Numbered from the stretch's first letter, positions 1-5,410 are shown. The stretch: 9,955 nucleotides of DNA from an uncultured Clostridia bacterium (GCA_937907305.1 CALERQ010000092.1:1-9955), one strand, 5' to 3'. Numbers and translations: made by a program. The notes: generated by a model not told the origin, from the letters alone.

Positions 1-890
1 GTGCTGTGCGGCGCCTGCTCCGCCAGGATCGCCGCCGCCAGCGCGATCAGCCGGTTGCGCCCCAGCTCGGTGCCGTCGGCTTCCACCGCACCCGCGCGGT
101 CTACATCGGTATCAAAAATCAGTCCCAGGTCGCACCCGCCTGCCAGCACGGCACGGCGGATACTCTCCATCGCTTCCTTATTTTCGGGGTTCGGCACATG
201 GTTGGGGAAGCTGCCGTCCGGCTCCAGGTACACGCTCGCGGAAATATCCGCGCCCAGCGGCGCCAGCACCCGCGTGGCATAAAAGCCGCCCGCGCCGTTG
301 CCGGCGTCCACCGCTATTTTCAGTCCGGTCAGCGGCCGTTCACCGTCATTCACCCCGGTGATGATGCGCTGCCGCAGCATGGCGGTGTAGGGGGTCAGAA
401 TATCAAAAGAGGTGAGCCGCCCATGCAGCCGGGCCGCCTCGGGGCCCGCCTCCGCCCGGCGCAGCAGCGCCTTAATATCGGCGGATTCCAGCCCGCCCTC
501 CTTGGCAAAGAACTTCAGTCCGTTGCGGTTCTGCGGCAGGTGGCTCGCAGTGATCATCACCGCGCCATCAAAATCACAGCCCGGCAGCACCGTCGCCATA
601 AACATGGCTGGGGTGCTGGCCATGCCGCAATCGGCCGCCACGGCCCCCATGGCCACCAGTCCGGTCAGTACCGCCCGCTGCAGGCTGGGCCCGGAAAGAC
701 GGCTGTCCCGTCCCACGGCGATCCGCAGCTCCTCTGCCGGTTTGCCGCAGCACTCTGCCAGCCATGCGGCAAAGGCCCGGCCGATCTGTCCGGCGGCTTC
801 CTCGGTCAGGTTTACCGGCTCCGCCGCTACCAGCGGCAGCGCCACCCCCCGGATATCACTTCCGTTTTGCAGCTTACTGTACTCTACCAT
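1..890 (-). CDS. Phosphoglucomutase/phosphomannomutase (alpha-D-phosphohexomutase), C-terminus outside window
   Basis: This cytosolic enzyme of the alpha-D-phosphohexomutase superfamily interconverts hexose 1- and 6-phosphates, feeding cell-wall and polysaccharide sugar-nucleotide synthesis. The 296 visible residues begin MVEYSKLQNGSDIRG. The active-site loop is ITASHLPQNRNG, with the phosphoserine at residue 116. The Mg-binding loop is DTDVDR (Asp260, Asp262, Asp264), and VGRDSR lies near 59-64. Domains 1 and 2 and part of domain 3 are present. The reading frame is still open at position 1, so the sugar-specificity and phosphate-binding C-terminal part is missing from view. The start ATG (888-890) follows a good AAAGGAG site about 10 nt upstream. 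The leader carries a possible structured RNA and, further upstream, a cloverleaf repeat. Family assignment is firm. Whether glucose, mannose or both are substrates cannot be decided, so no symbol is given. Confidence 0.93.
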   Translation of the reverse strand, partial: MVEYSKLQNGSDIRGVALPLVAAEPVNLTEEAAGQIGRAFAAWLAECCGKPAEELRIAVGRDSRLSGPSLQRAVLTGLVAMGAVAADCGMASTPAMFMATVLPGCDFDGAVMITASHLPQNRNGLKFFAKEGGLESADIKALLRRAEAGPEAARLHGRLTSFDILTPYTAMLRQRIITGVNDGERPLTGLKIAVDAGNGAGGFYATRVLAPLGADISASVYLEPDGSFPNHVPNPENKEAMESIRRAVLAGGCDLGLIFDTDVDRAGAVEADGTELGRNRLIALAAAILAEQAPHS

Positions 891-895
891 AGTCG

Positions 896-922
896 TTATC
901 TCCTTTTTCGCGTCCCACTCAT
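896..922 (-). other. Possible 8-codon leader ORF (MSGTRKRR) before the phosphomutase
   Basis: An ATG at 920-922 on the minus strand opens eight codons ending in TAA at 896-898, five bases before the phosphomutase ATG. It contains that gene's ribosome binding site. I see no Shine-Dalgarno sequence for the small ORF itself, so it may simply be chance within a structured leader. Confidence 0.15.
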
Positions 923-1052
923 ACTTTGTGCGGAGGGATCGCTCCGCTCCTGCTTTTTGGTGGATTAAAAATCCGAGCTCCTATCTGGGATGGTTCCGGC
1001 AGGGGGCTTTCTTCGCTTCAGCACAGCCTCATGGCTGGCTAAAAATCCACCC
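903..1052 (-). ncRNA. Candidate structured leader RNA upstream of the phosphomutase
   Basis: On the minus strand this stretch holds an 8 bp closing stem, GGTGGATT (1051-1044) with AATCCACC (966-959), both followed or preceded by A/T runs. Inside is a hairpin CAGCC-ATGA-GGCTG, extendable by AGC/GCT across one bulged base. Between the closing stem and the start codon is another hairpin, GCGGAG with CTCCGC around a six-base loop, and then the ribosome binding site. The base composition is less GC-extreme than in the neighbouring repeat, and there is no supported gene. I could not match it to a riboswitch by its core motifs. One of the large conserved Firmicutes RNAs (for example the raiA motif) is worth testing, but this is a guess. 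The type call is therefore tentative. Confidence 0.35.
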
Positions 1053-1085
1053 CGGCCTGGGATAGCCCCTGCAAGGGGCGGAGTC

Positions 1086-1168
1086 CGGGCCGCAGGCCCG
1101 GCCGCCCTGCGGGCGGCCGATGCGCCGAAGGCGCATACCCCGGCGAAGCCGGGGTGGCCTGCGGCCCG
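1086..1168. repeat. Cloverleaf (four-way junction) intergenic repeat, copy 1
   Basis: A 13 bp outer stem pairs 1086-1098 (CGGGCCGCAGGCC) with 1156-1168. It encloses three hairpins placed end to end with no spare bases. Arm 1 (1099-1119) has a 9 bp stem CGGCCGCCC and loop TGC. Arm 2 (1120-1136) has a 7 bp stem ATGCGCC and loop GAA. Arm 3 (1137-1155) has an 8 bp stem ACCCCGGC and loop GAA. The element lies 34 nt past the stop of the Nif3-family gene and upstream of the phosphomutase leader. Confidence 0.85.
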
Positions 1169-1202
1169 ATCCCGTCCCCCGCACATTCCTGCAAAATTCC
1201 GT

Positions 1203-2294
1203 TCAAACCCCGCCCCACCGGGCCGGGTTGCTGTCAAATACCTCAACCGGCAAACCGGGCAGCGCCGCCCGGAGCTGTTTTGCCAGCTGCGGCATGGCAG
1301 GGTGCTCGGTGGCGTGGTGGCCCGCCGCCATCAGGCACAGGCCCCGTTCCGCCGCCATAAACCATTCGTGATGCTTCACCTCTCCGGTCAGGAAGGCCCC
1401 CGCGCCCGCGGCCAGTGCCTCTCCCATAAAGTCGCTGCCGGCCCCGCCGCATACTGCCACCGTCCGGATCTCCCGCCCGGTGGGAACATACTGCACCCGG
1501 GTGTTCAGTGCGGTTTCGGCCATGGCGGCCAGTTCTTCCGGCCGCATCGGCTGGGGCAGCTCGCCTACCATGCCGTATACCTCCTGCCGGTGCAGCGCAT
1601 GGTTCGGCAGAATGCTGTACGCCGGTTCCTCATAGGGGTGGGCCGCCCGCATCGCCGCTATAACGGCATCCAGGCATTCCGGGGCGCACAGCATCTCCAG
1701 CCGGGTCTCCTCAGCCTTTTCCAGCGTCCCCATCTTGCCCAGGTAGGGGTGGGCTCCCGCCTCCGGCAAAAAGCGTCCCTCGCCCTCATTCATATAGGCG
1801 CAGCCGCTGTAATTTCCCTGCCGCCCGGCGCCCGCCTCGCTCATGGCGCGGTACACCGCCTCAGCATGGCTTTTTGGCACAAATACAATAAGGGAATACC
1901 AGGGCTTTTCCTTATCTTCCGGGCCAAAGGGCCGGATATTCCGGAGCCCGATTTTTTGCGCCAGAGCATAGTTTACTCCCCGCGGCGCAAAGTCGTAGTT
2001 GGTGTGCGCGCTGATGACCGAGATGCCATTGGCCAGGCACAGTCCTGCCGCGTCCCGCGCGCTGATGCGCTTTAGCGGGTGGAAAATAACCGGGTGGTGG
2101 CTGACGATGCAGTTTATCCGCATTTCCAACGCCTGTGCCACCGCTGCCGGGGTCACATCCAGCGTCACCAGGATGCCGTTTACCGCGGCATCCGGTTCCC
2201 CCACCAGCAGCCCTACATTATCCCATGCCATGCACCCCCCAAAGGGCGCCAGCGTATCAATGGCCTCGTATACATTTCCGGCTGTGTATTCCAT
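1203..2294 (-). CDS. yqfO: Nif3/YqfO-family dinuclear metal-centre protein (GTP cyclohydrolase 1 type 2 homologue)
   Basis: This 363-aa protein belongs to the Nif3-like dinuclear metal-centre family, ring-forming proteins whose true substrate is still debated despite the 'GTP cyclohydrolase I type 2' label. N-terminal metal ligands are visible in SHHPVIFHP (His66, His67, His72) and AHTNYD (His97, Asp101). The C-terminal ligands are in GHHATEHPAM (His326/327 and Glu330). Between them, roughly residues 129-235 form the PII/CutA-like insertion domain typical of the long Bacillus YqfO form, with its HPYEEPAY segment. Length fits that subclass. The ATG at 2292-2294 follows AAGGAG with a 9 nt gap. 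In many Firmicutes this gene follows a tRNA methyltransferase (trmK); here it does not. It is flanked on both sides by cloverleaf repeats, and the upstream one ends 41 nt before the start codon. Confidence 0.93.
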   Translation of the reverse strand: MEYTAGNVYEAIDTLAPFGGCMAWDNVGLLVGEPDAAVNGILVTLDVTPAAVAQALEMRINCIVSHHPVIFHPLKRISARDAAGLCLANGISVISAHTNYDFAPRGVNYALAQKIGLRNIRPFGPEDKEKPWYSLIVFVPKSHAEAVYRAMSEAGAGRQGNYSGCAYMNEGEGRFLPEAGAHPYLGKMGTLEKAEETRLEMLCAPECLDAVIAAMRAAHPYEEPAYSILPNHALHRQEVYGMVGELPQPMRPEELAAMAETALNTRVQYVPTGREIRTVAVCGGAGSDFMGEALAAGAGAFLTGEVKHHEWFMAAERGLCLMAAGHHATEHPAMPQLAKQLRAALPGLPVEVFDSNPARWGGV

Positions 2295-2335
2295 GCGTTT
2301 TTTCTCCTTCTATGGCTGGCGCAGGGCGCCCGGTT

Positions 2336-2418
2336 GGGGCCGCAGGCCAAACCGTCCTCCGGACGGTTTTCCGCGGGCTTCGCCCGCGTACGGCGCTTCG
2401 CGCCGGGCCTGCGGCCCC
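2336..2418. repeat. Cloverleaf intergenic repeat, copy 2
   Basis: The 13 bp outer stem GGGGCCGCAGGCC (2336-2348) pairs with 2406-2418. Arm 1 (2349-2369) has a 9 bp stem AAACCGTCC and loop TCC. Arm 2 (2370-2390) has stem TCCGCGGGC with one C/T mismatch and loop TTC. Arm 3 (2391-2405) has a 6 bp stem CGGCGC and loop TTC. It is nearly identical to copy 3, about 600 bp away, and the similarity extends into the flanks, including the ATAGAAGGAG ribosome-binding stretch of the downstream genes. It occupies the spacer between the deoxynucleotide hydrolase and the Nif3-family gene. Confidence 0.88.
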
Positions 2419-2468
2419 GGTCTTCCCCTTGCACCTGCTGTTTCTCTATGCAGCCGCGGCAGCGCGGC

Positions 2469-2894
2469 TCATGCCCCCAGCTCATCCAGAATGCGATCCA
2501 CCGCCGCCAGCGCTTCTTCCCGACTCCCGTACGGCAGCAGTATAAAATCCCGGTTGCCCGATACCATGGCGGAAAGCCGGCGGCTTTCTCCCGGCCGGTA
2601 CAAGATATAAACCGGCAGCCCCAGCGCATGGGCGCTGCCCAGCTCGTATCCCACCCCCAGGGAAGGGGTGCTGCACTCCGCCACCACCGCGTCAGCCTGC
2701 CGCAGCAGCGCCATGTCCCGCTCGTAGATATCAAAGTCGGTCATGGTTGCGGCCTCTATGTCCTCCAGCGTGCTCTCCCCGATAAACTCGGTCAGCACCT
2801 CGGTCCGCTCCCGCAGCCGGGCGATCAGCGCCGCATACAGCGCCAGATCCTCCCGCCCGCCGCGGATAGACCCTGCAAAGTAAACCTTTTTCAT
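2469..2894 (-). CDS. DNPH1/Rcl-like 2'-deoxynucleoside 5'-phosphate N-hydrolase (nucleoside 2-deoxyribosyltransferase superfamily)
   Basis: This 141-aa cytosolic protein closely resembles mammalian DNPH1 (Rcl), which cleaves the N-glycosidic bond of 2'-deoxynucleoside 5'-monophosphates to give a base and deoxyribose 5-phosphate. The N-terminal YFAGSIRGGRED matches the family phosphate-binding loop (Tyr5 is equivalent to rat Tyr13). YERD supplies Asp60 (rat Asp69). TPSLGVGYELG supplies the nucleophile Glu84 (rat Glu93). A conserved LSAM lies near residue 107. The whole length is one such domain. The ATG at 2892-2894 follows AAGGAG with 6 nt spacing. It sits between two near-identical cloverleaf repeats in a minus-strand run with the Nif3-family and YfcE-type genes. 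By family the likely roles are nucleotide-pool cleaning or deoxynucleotide salvage. A true deoxyribosyltransferase is possible but fits the motifs less well. Confidence 0.88.
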   Translation of the reverse strand: MKKVYFAGSIRGGREDLALYAALIARLRERTEVLTEFIGESTLEDIEAATMTDFDIYERDMALLRQADAVVAECSTPSLGVGYELGSAHALGLPVYILYRPGESRRLSAMVSGNRDFILLPYGSREEALAAVDRILDELGA

Positions 2895-2932
2895 GTCCTG
2901 CTCCTTCTATCACTTGTGCAGGGAGCCCGGTA

Positions 2933-3013
2933 GGGCCGCAGGCCAAACCGTCCTCCGGACGGTTTTCCGCGAGCTTCGCCCGCGTACGGCGCTTCGCGCC
3001 GGGCCTGCGGCCC
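2933..3013. repeat. Cloverleaf intergenic repeat, copy 3
   Basis: The 12 bp outer stem GGGCCGCAGGCC (2933-2944) pairs with 3002-3013. The arms are as in copy 2: 2945-2965 (loop TCC), 2966-2986 (loop TTC) and 2987-3001 (loop TTC). The only clear internal difference from copy 2 is A at 2972, giving an A/C opposition with 2980 on this strand, which would be a G-U wobble in minus-strand RNA. It lies 43 nt past the stop of the phosphodiesterase gene and 38 nt before the deoxynucleotide hydrolase start. Confidence 0.88.
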
Positions 3014-3056
3014 CGGCCTACCCTCCGCACAGATCCTTCCGTTTATCCCCGCCGCC

Positions 3057-3533
3057 TTACAGCTCCACCAGGATGGGCACCACATTCTTGCCGTCCAGGT
3101 TCAGCTCGATGTAGCTCGGATGGCCCTCCATCGGCTGGCGCAGGCTCCCGGGATTAAGAAAATACCGCCCCTCCCGGTATTCCACCTTCGCCAGGTGGGT
3201 GTGCCCGTACAGCACAATGTCACAGTTTTCCGCCGCCGCTTTTTTCTCCAGCAGCGCCGTGCCGGCGGTTTTTACCCCGTACAGGTGCCCGTGGGTGCAA
3301 AAAATACGGTGCCCGCCCAACTCCAGTATGCGTTCGGCCGGCCAGTCGCAGCCCCAGTCGCAGTTGCCCCGCACCGGGTAAAAGGGGATCTGCGGGTAGA
3401 TCTCATGCAGGTCGCTCCACTCCTCCGCGCCATCGCCCAAAAAGATGACTGCCGCCGCTTCCGGCTGCTGCTCCAGCCCCTGCTCCGCCGCGGCAAACGC
3501 CCCGTGGCTGTCGCTGCAAATGATGACCTTCAT
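3057..3533 (-). CDS. yfcE: YfcE/MJ0936-family metallophosphodiesterase
   Basis: This 158-aa calcineurin-like phosphoesterase has a two-metal active site and hydrolyses phosphodiester bonds; the natural substrate of the family is unclear. All the family blocks are present: SDSHG (Asp8, His10), GDG (Asp34), GNCDW (Asn57), THGH (His81, His83) and GHTH (His111, His113). The compact length with no cap domain is normal. The frame is open upstream to 3602, but the start chosen is the ATG at 3531-3533, because the family begins MKVIICSDSHG and an AAAGGGGG site lies just upstream. The upstream extension has no family similarity. It is the first gene of the minus-strand run, back to back with the plus-strand small-protein island, so a promoter should lie in the AT-rich gap at about 3603-3660. 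Confidence 0.93.
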   Translation of the reverse strand: MKVIICSDSHGAFAAAEQGLEQQPEAAAVIFLGDGAEEWSDLHEIYPQIPFYPVRGNCDWGCDWPAERILELGGHRIFCTHGHLYGVKTAGTALLEKKAAAENCDIVLYGHTHLAKVEYREGRYFLNPGSLRQPMEGHPSYIELNLDGKNVVPILVEL

Positions 3534-3602
3534 CCGGTGGGAACCCCCTTTACTCCTGCCGCATATAGATGGGAAGAGCGGCATCCTGCCCGCTTTCCCC
3601 AT

Positions 3603-3660
3603 CTTCTAACCAAAGGTATTTTATCATATCTTTAAGCAAAAAGGAACAGGAGGAATGAAG
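3603..3660. promoter_or_regulatory. AT-rich divergent promoter region
   Basis: This is the only AT-rich gap between the divergent phosphodiesterase and small-protein genes. On the minus strand, TTCCTT and TAAAAT are spaced 17 bp apart and could serve as a weak -35/-10 pair for the phosphodiesterase. On the plus strand, TATCAT is the best -10-like hexamer but lacks a convincing -35 for a vegetative sigma factor. The plus-strand ribosome binding site AGGAGG lies at about 3649-3654, 9 nt from the ATG. These are position-based inferences only. Confidence 0.4.
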
Positions 3661-3662
3661 AA

Positions 3663-3929
3663 ATGGCCGAACCTTCCCGCTATACCCCGGAACAGCTTTC
3701 CATCCTGCTGCGCATCGCGGCGGGTAAATTGGGGCGCGACCCCGTAAAACTGCAGGAGGAGCTGCAAAACGGCCGGTTGGATGGCCTGCTGCAGTCCCTG
3801 GGCGCCGACCGCGAAAAGGTAAACGCCCTGCTCTCCGACCGGGAGGGCCTGTCGCAGCTGCTCCAGTCACCGCAGGTGCGCACGCTGCTGCAGCAGCTTT
3901 TGGCCGGGCAGGCACCTCCGGAACCCTGA
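3663..3929 (+). CDS. Small helical protein of unknown function (first of a three-gene island)
   Basis: This 88-aa protein, MAEPSRYTPEQLSILLRI..., is not one I can assign to a characterised family. It is soluble, with no signal peptide or membrane segment. It appears to be all helical and is built of short amphipathic stretches: residues 8-25, 28-50 and 55-82, ending SPQVRTLLQQLLAGQ. It is unusually rich in Leu and Gln. The coding signal is good: a strong AGGAGG 9 nt before the ATG, and it starts an island on the opposite strand from its neighbours. It is followed by a cloverleaf repeat and a 132-aa gene on the same strand. From memory, short Leu/Gln-rich proteins like this recur in Clostridia next to similar small genes, but I could not verify that. 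A multimeric or scaffold role is only a guess. Confidence 0.78.
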   Translation: MAEPSRYTPEQLSILLRIAAGKLGRDPVKLQEELQNGRLDGLLQSLGADREKVNALLSDREGLSQLLQSPQVRTLLQQLLAGQAPPEP

Positions 3930-3948
3930 TTTGAGCAGGGCCCCGGCT

Positions 3949-4044
3949 GCGGCCGCCCCGTTGCCCGGACTCCGCCCGGGCAGTGGCCCCCCTGCGGGGG
4001 GCCACCTACCCGCCCCCTGCGGGGGCGGGCCGCGGGGCGGCCGC
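3949..4044. repeat. Cloverleaf intergenic repeat, copy 5 (plus-strand island)
   Basis: The 12 bp outer stem GCGGCCGCCCCG (3949-3960) pairs with 4033-4044. Arm 1 (3962-3982) has a 7 bp stem TGCCCGG. Arm 2 (3983-4005) has a 10 bp stem GTGGCCCCCC and loop TGC. Arm 3 (4009-4029) has a 9 bp stem CCCGCCCCC and loop TGC, with three loosely paired bases at its base. Every stem differs in sequence from the other copies, but the plan is the same. It begins 19 nt after the stop of the 88-aa gene and ends 76 nt before the next start. Confidence 0.8.
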
Positions 4045-4120
4045 CTTGCCCGCGCTCCCCACAGCCTTATCCAAACCGCAGGCATTGCCTGCTGCCACAC
4101 CACGGATCGGAGGGATCACC

Positions 4121-4519
4121 ATGGAAGACCTGAGCGCTCGGCTGGAGCAGCTCCTTTCCGACCCGCAAATGCTCTCCCAGCTGGGAGAGCTCGCCGCCGG
4201 TCTGGGCCTGGGGAATGGCCCCCCGCCCCCGCCGCAGGAATCGGCCGGGGAAGCCCCCGCCCCCGATCTCTTCGCCCTTTTGGGGATGCTGGGCGGCACA
4301 GGCGGCAGTACCCAGTCCCCCAGCTTCGATCCCGCCCTGTTGGGCCGCATCGCCCAGGTGATGTCCTCCCTTTCCACCCCGGACCGCGATACCCAGCTTT
4401 TGATGGCTTTGCAGCCCTTCTGCGGGGAGCACCGCCGCAAAAAGGTGGAGGAAGCCGCCCAGCTGCTGCGCATCATCCGGCTGCTGCCCCTGCTGGAGGA
4501 TAAGCCCCCCGCCGGTTAA
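4121..4519 (+). CDS. Protein of unknown function with proline-rich middle (second of the island)
   Basis: This 132-aa protein begins MEDLSARLEQLLSDPQMLSQ. No named family is recognised. Three parts are visible: an N-terminal amphipathic helix (residues 1-30), a Pro/Gly/Ala-rich linker containing five consecutive prolines (about 32-75), and a helical C-terminus with DTQLLMALQPFCGEHRRKKV followed by a leucine-rich run (about 88-128). There is no signal peptide or clear membrane span. The frame is open upstream, but the ATG at 4121 has a GGAGGG site 6 nt before it, and upstream codons would read through the cloverleaf. The N-terminal LSDPQMLSQL echoes SDREGLSQLLQSPQ in the first island protein, hinting at a shared short motif. 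A terminator overlaps its stop codon. Confidence 0.8.
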   Translation: MEDLSARLEQLLSDPQMLSQLGELAAGLGLGNGPPPPPQESAGEAPAPDLFALLGMLGGTGGSTQSPSFDPALLGRIAQVMSSLSTPDRDTQLLMALQPFCGEHRRKKVEEAAQLLRIIRLLPLLEDKPPAG

Positions 4520-4537
4520 AGCCGCCGGGGCTTTTTT
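4502..4537 (+). terminator. Rho-independent terminator after the 132-aa gene
   Basis: AAGCCCC (4502-4508) pairs with GGGGCTT (4527-4533), with a small inner CGG/CCG pairing, and is followed by a run of T to 4537. The stop codon TAA (4517-4519) lies in the loop, so the hairpin overlaps the end of the gene. Some read-through or a separate promoter would be needed for the third island gene. Confidence 0.6.
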
Positions 4538-4644
4538 CATCCCGGCCCCCTCGTGATTGTTCCAGCGCCGCGCAGTGATCGGGGCGGGCCGCTATATCCT
4601 TACCGCCCAAAGCCACCCATCTCCCTCGAAAGGAGGCCCCTGCC

Positions 4645-4974
4645 ATGCCGCAATGGAAGCCCGAAGATGAAGCCCTCTTCGCCGAGCTTTGCCGCCGCGC
4701 CGAGCAGCAGTCTCGGGAGGCCGCGCTCCGCGCGGCCCCGGCGCCGCCGCCCCCGCCCACCAAGGGGGCGGCCGGGACTTTTGCCCCCACGCCGCCTGCG
4801 GCGGCGGGCGGCGGCGCACCGCGTCAGGTCCCTTCCCAAACCGCGCCCCTTGCGGCCTGCCGCCCCACTCTCGATCAGGAAACACTGCTTATCCTGGTGG
4901 TGCTGGCCTTTTTATTGCGCTGCCGCGCCGACCGCGAGCTGATCTGGGCGCTTTTGTATATCCTGCTTTTTTAG
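4645..4974 (+). CDS. Small protein with proline/alanine linker and hydrophobic C-terminal tail (third of the island)
   Basis: This 109-aa protein, MPQWKPEDEALFAEL..., matches no named family I know. The N-terminal 30 residues are a charged amphipathic helix. Residues about 30-75 are a Pro/Ala/Gly-rich linker. The C-terminus is strongly hydrophobic: two short stretches (ETLLILVVLAFLL and IWALLYILLF) split by RCRADREL, compatible with a tail anchor or a re-entrant helical hairpin. That would place the protein on the cytoplasmic face of a membrane (inference). AAAGGAGG lies 7 nt upstream of the ATG. The coding DNA of the linker is itself strongly palindromic (4741-4817). It follows a terminator and 107 nt of spacer, so it may have its own promoter or depend on read-through. 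The next gene converges on it. Confidence 0.75.
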   Translation: MPQWKPEDEALFAELCRRAEQQSREAALRAAPAPPPPPTKGAAGTFAPTPPAAAGGGAPRQVPSQTAPLAACRPTLDQETLLILVVLAFLLRCRADRELIWALLYILLF

Positions 4975-4989
4975 CCTGCCCGCCGGTTT

Positions 4990-5030
4990 TTGCAGGGCGG
5001 GCCTGCGGTCCGTTCCCTCCCCCTGCACCC
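4990..5030. repeat. Probable collapsed remnant of the cloverleaf repeat
   Basis: TGCAGGG, GGGCCTGCGGTCC and CCCTCCCCCTGCA appear here in the order of the outermost flank, outer stem and right flank of copies 1-3, but the three inner hairpins are absent. The flanks TGCAGGG and CCCT...TGCA still pair. This reads as a copy that has lost its arms, as expected from deletion between stem sequences. Similarity is short, so confidence is limited. Confidence 0.45.
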
Positions 5031-5031
5031 C

Positions 5032-5090
5032 CACATATGCCGAAGGCGCACGCACTCCCGGCCCTGCCGAAAGTATGTGCGTCTTTTTTT
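5032..5090 (+). terminator. Possible terminator closing the plus-strand island
   Basis: Two alternative stems end just before a run of seven T (5084-5090): ACGCAC (5050-5055) with GTGCGT (5077-5082), or CACATA (5032-5037) with TATGTG (5074-5079). Loops are long, so termination would be weak. The position, between convergent genes, is right for one. The remaining spacer to 5168 holds an AT-rich stretch (about 5100-5145) in which I see no gene. Confidence 0.4.
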
Positions 5091-5168
5091 GCCGCTATTG
5101 CGGTATATTTTCATATGAATTCTACAATTAGTATAGAAATGCGGCCCAATCCCGGAAAAAGGGAAGGT

Positions 5169-5408
5169 TTACCTGCCCTCTGCCGCTACCGGCGCTAGCA
5201 CGATGCCGCACCCTTTGCAGTAGTATGCGGCCGCCTTATACCCGTTTGCCTTCCATGGCGAAAAGGTATTTCTTAAGGAGACTCCCGCTTCCGCAACCGT
5301 AAAGGAAAACGGGGACGGGCTTCTGCCCTCCGGGAGCCACTGAACCGGCTGCCCTCCATTTGGGATATAGCCGGGTACCATCTCATTTTTGCAGTACGGA
5401 CAATTCAT
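5169..5408 (-). CDS. Small zinc-ribbon protein (DUF6487-like)
   Basis: This 79-aa cytosolic protein begins MNCPYCKNEMVPGYI and carries two CxxC knuckles, Cys3/Cys6 and Cys64/Cys67 (YYCKGCG), predicting one structural zinc. The pattern of an N-terminal CPYC, a GYI segment, an aromatic-Trp turn (QWLPEG) and a C-terminal CxxC resembles the widespread PF20097/DUF6487 proteins of Firmicutes, whose function is unknown. The length is typical. The ATG at 5406-5408 has an AGGAGG about 6 nt upstream. It begins 61 nt after the acetyltransferase stop, with an AT-rich gap between, so it could be the tail of that operon or have its own promoter. The DUF assignment is from memory of the pattern. Confidence 0.82.
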   Translation of the reverse strand: MNCPYCKNEMVPGYIPNGGQPVQWLPEGRSPSPFSFTVAEAGVSLRNTFSPWKANGYKAAAYYCKGCGIVLAPVAAEGR

Positions 5409-5410
5409 AA

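Noticed and set aside
6..968. Long plus-strand open frame of 320 codons
   Set aside because: It runs antisense to the phosphomutase, whose catalytic motifs are intact on the minus strand. The predicted protein is low-complexity and Arg/Gly/Pro-rich with no family motif.
1086..1168. tRNA or tRNA-like gene suggested by the cloverleaf shape
   Set aside because: The outer stem is 12-13 bp, the hairpin loops are three or four bases, and there is no anticodon loop, TTC-loop consensus or CCA end, so it is not a tRNA.
965..1246. Minus-strand 93-codon frame overlapping the Nif3-family C-terminus
   Set aside because: Most of it translates the cloverleaf repeat and the structured leader. It has no ribosome binding site of its own and no recognisable domain.
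990..2075. Plus-strand open frame of 361 codons
   Set aside because: It crosses the cloverleaf repeat and lies antisense to the Nif3-family gene, a usual artefact of high-GC DNA.
2336..3013. CRISPR array made from copies 2 and 3
   Set aside because: There are only two near-identical repeats, some 600 bp apart with a full gene between, and each is a multi-hairpin element. No short regularly spaced repeats exist.
3534..3602. N-terminal extension of the phosphodiesterase to 3602
   Set aside because: The added 23 residues have no family similarity and would bypass the good ribosome binding site before the MKVIICSDSHG start.
4553..4942. Alternative plus-strand 129-codon frame overlapping the third island gene
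   Set aside because: It has an Arg/Pro-rich composition and no ribosome binding site. The 4645 frame has AAAGGAGG and a coherent helix-linker-hydrophobic architecture.
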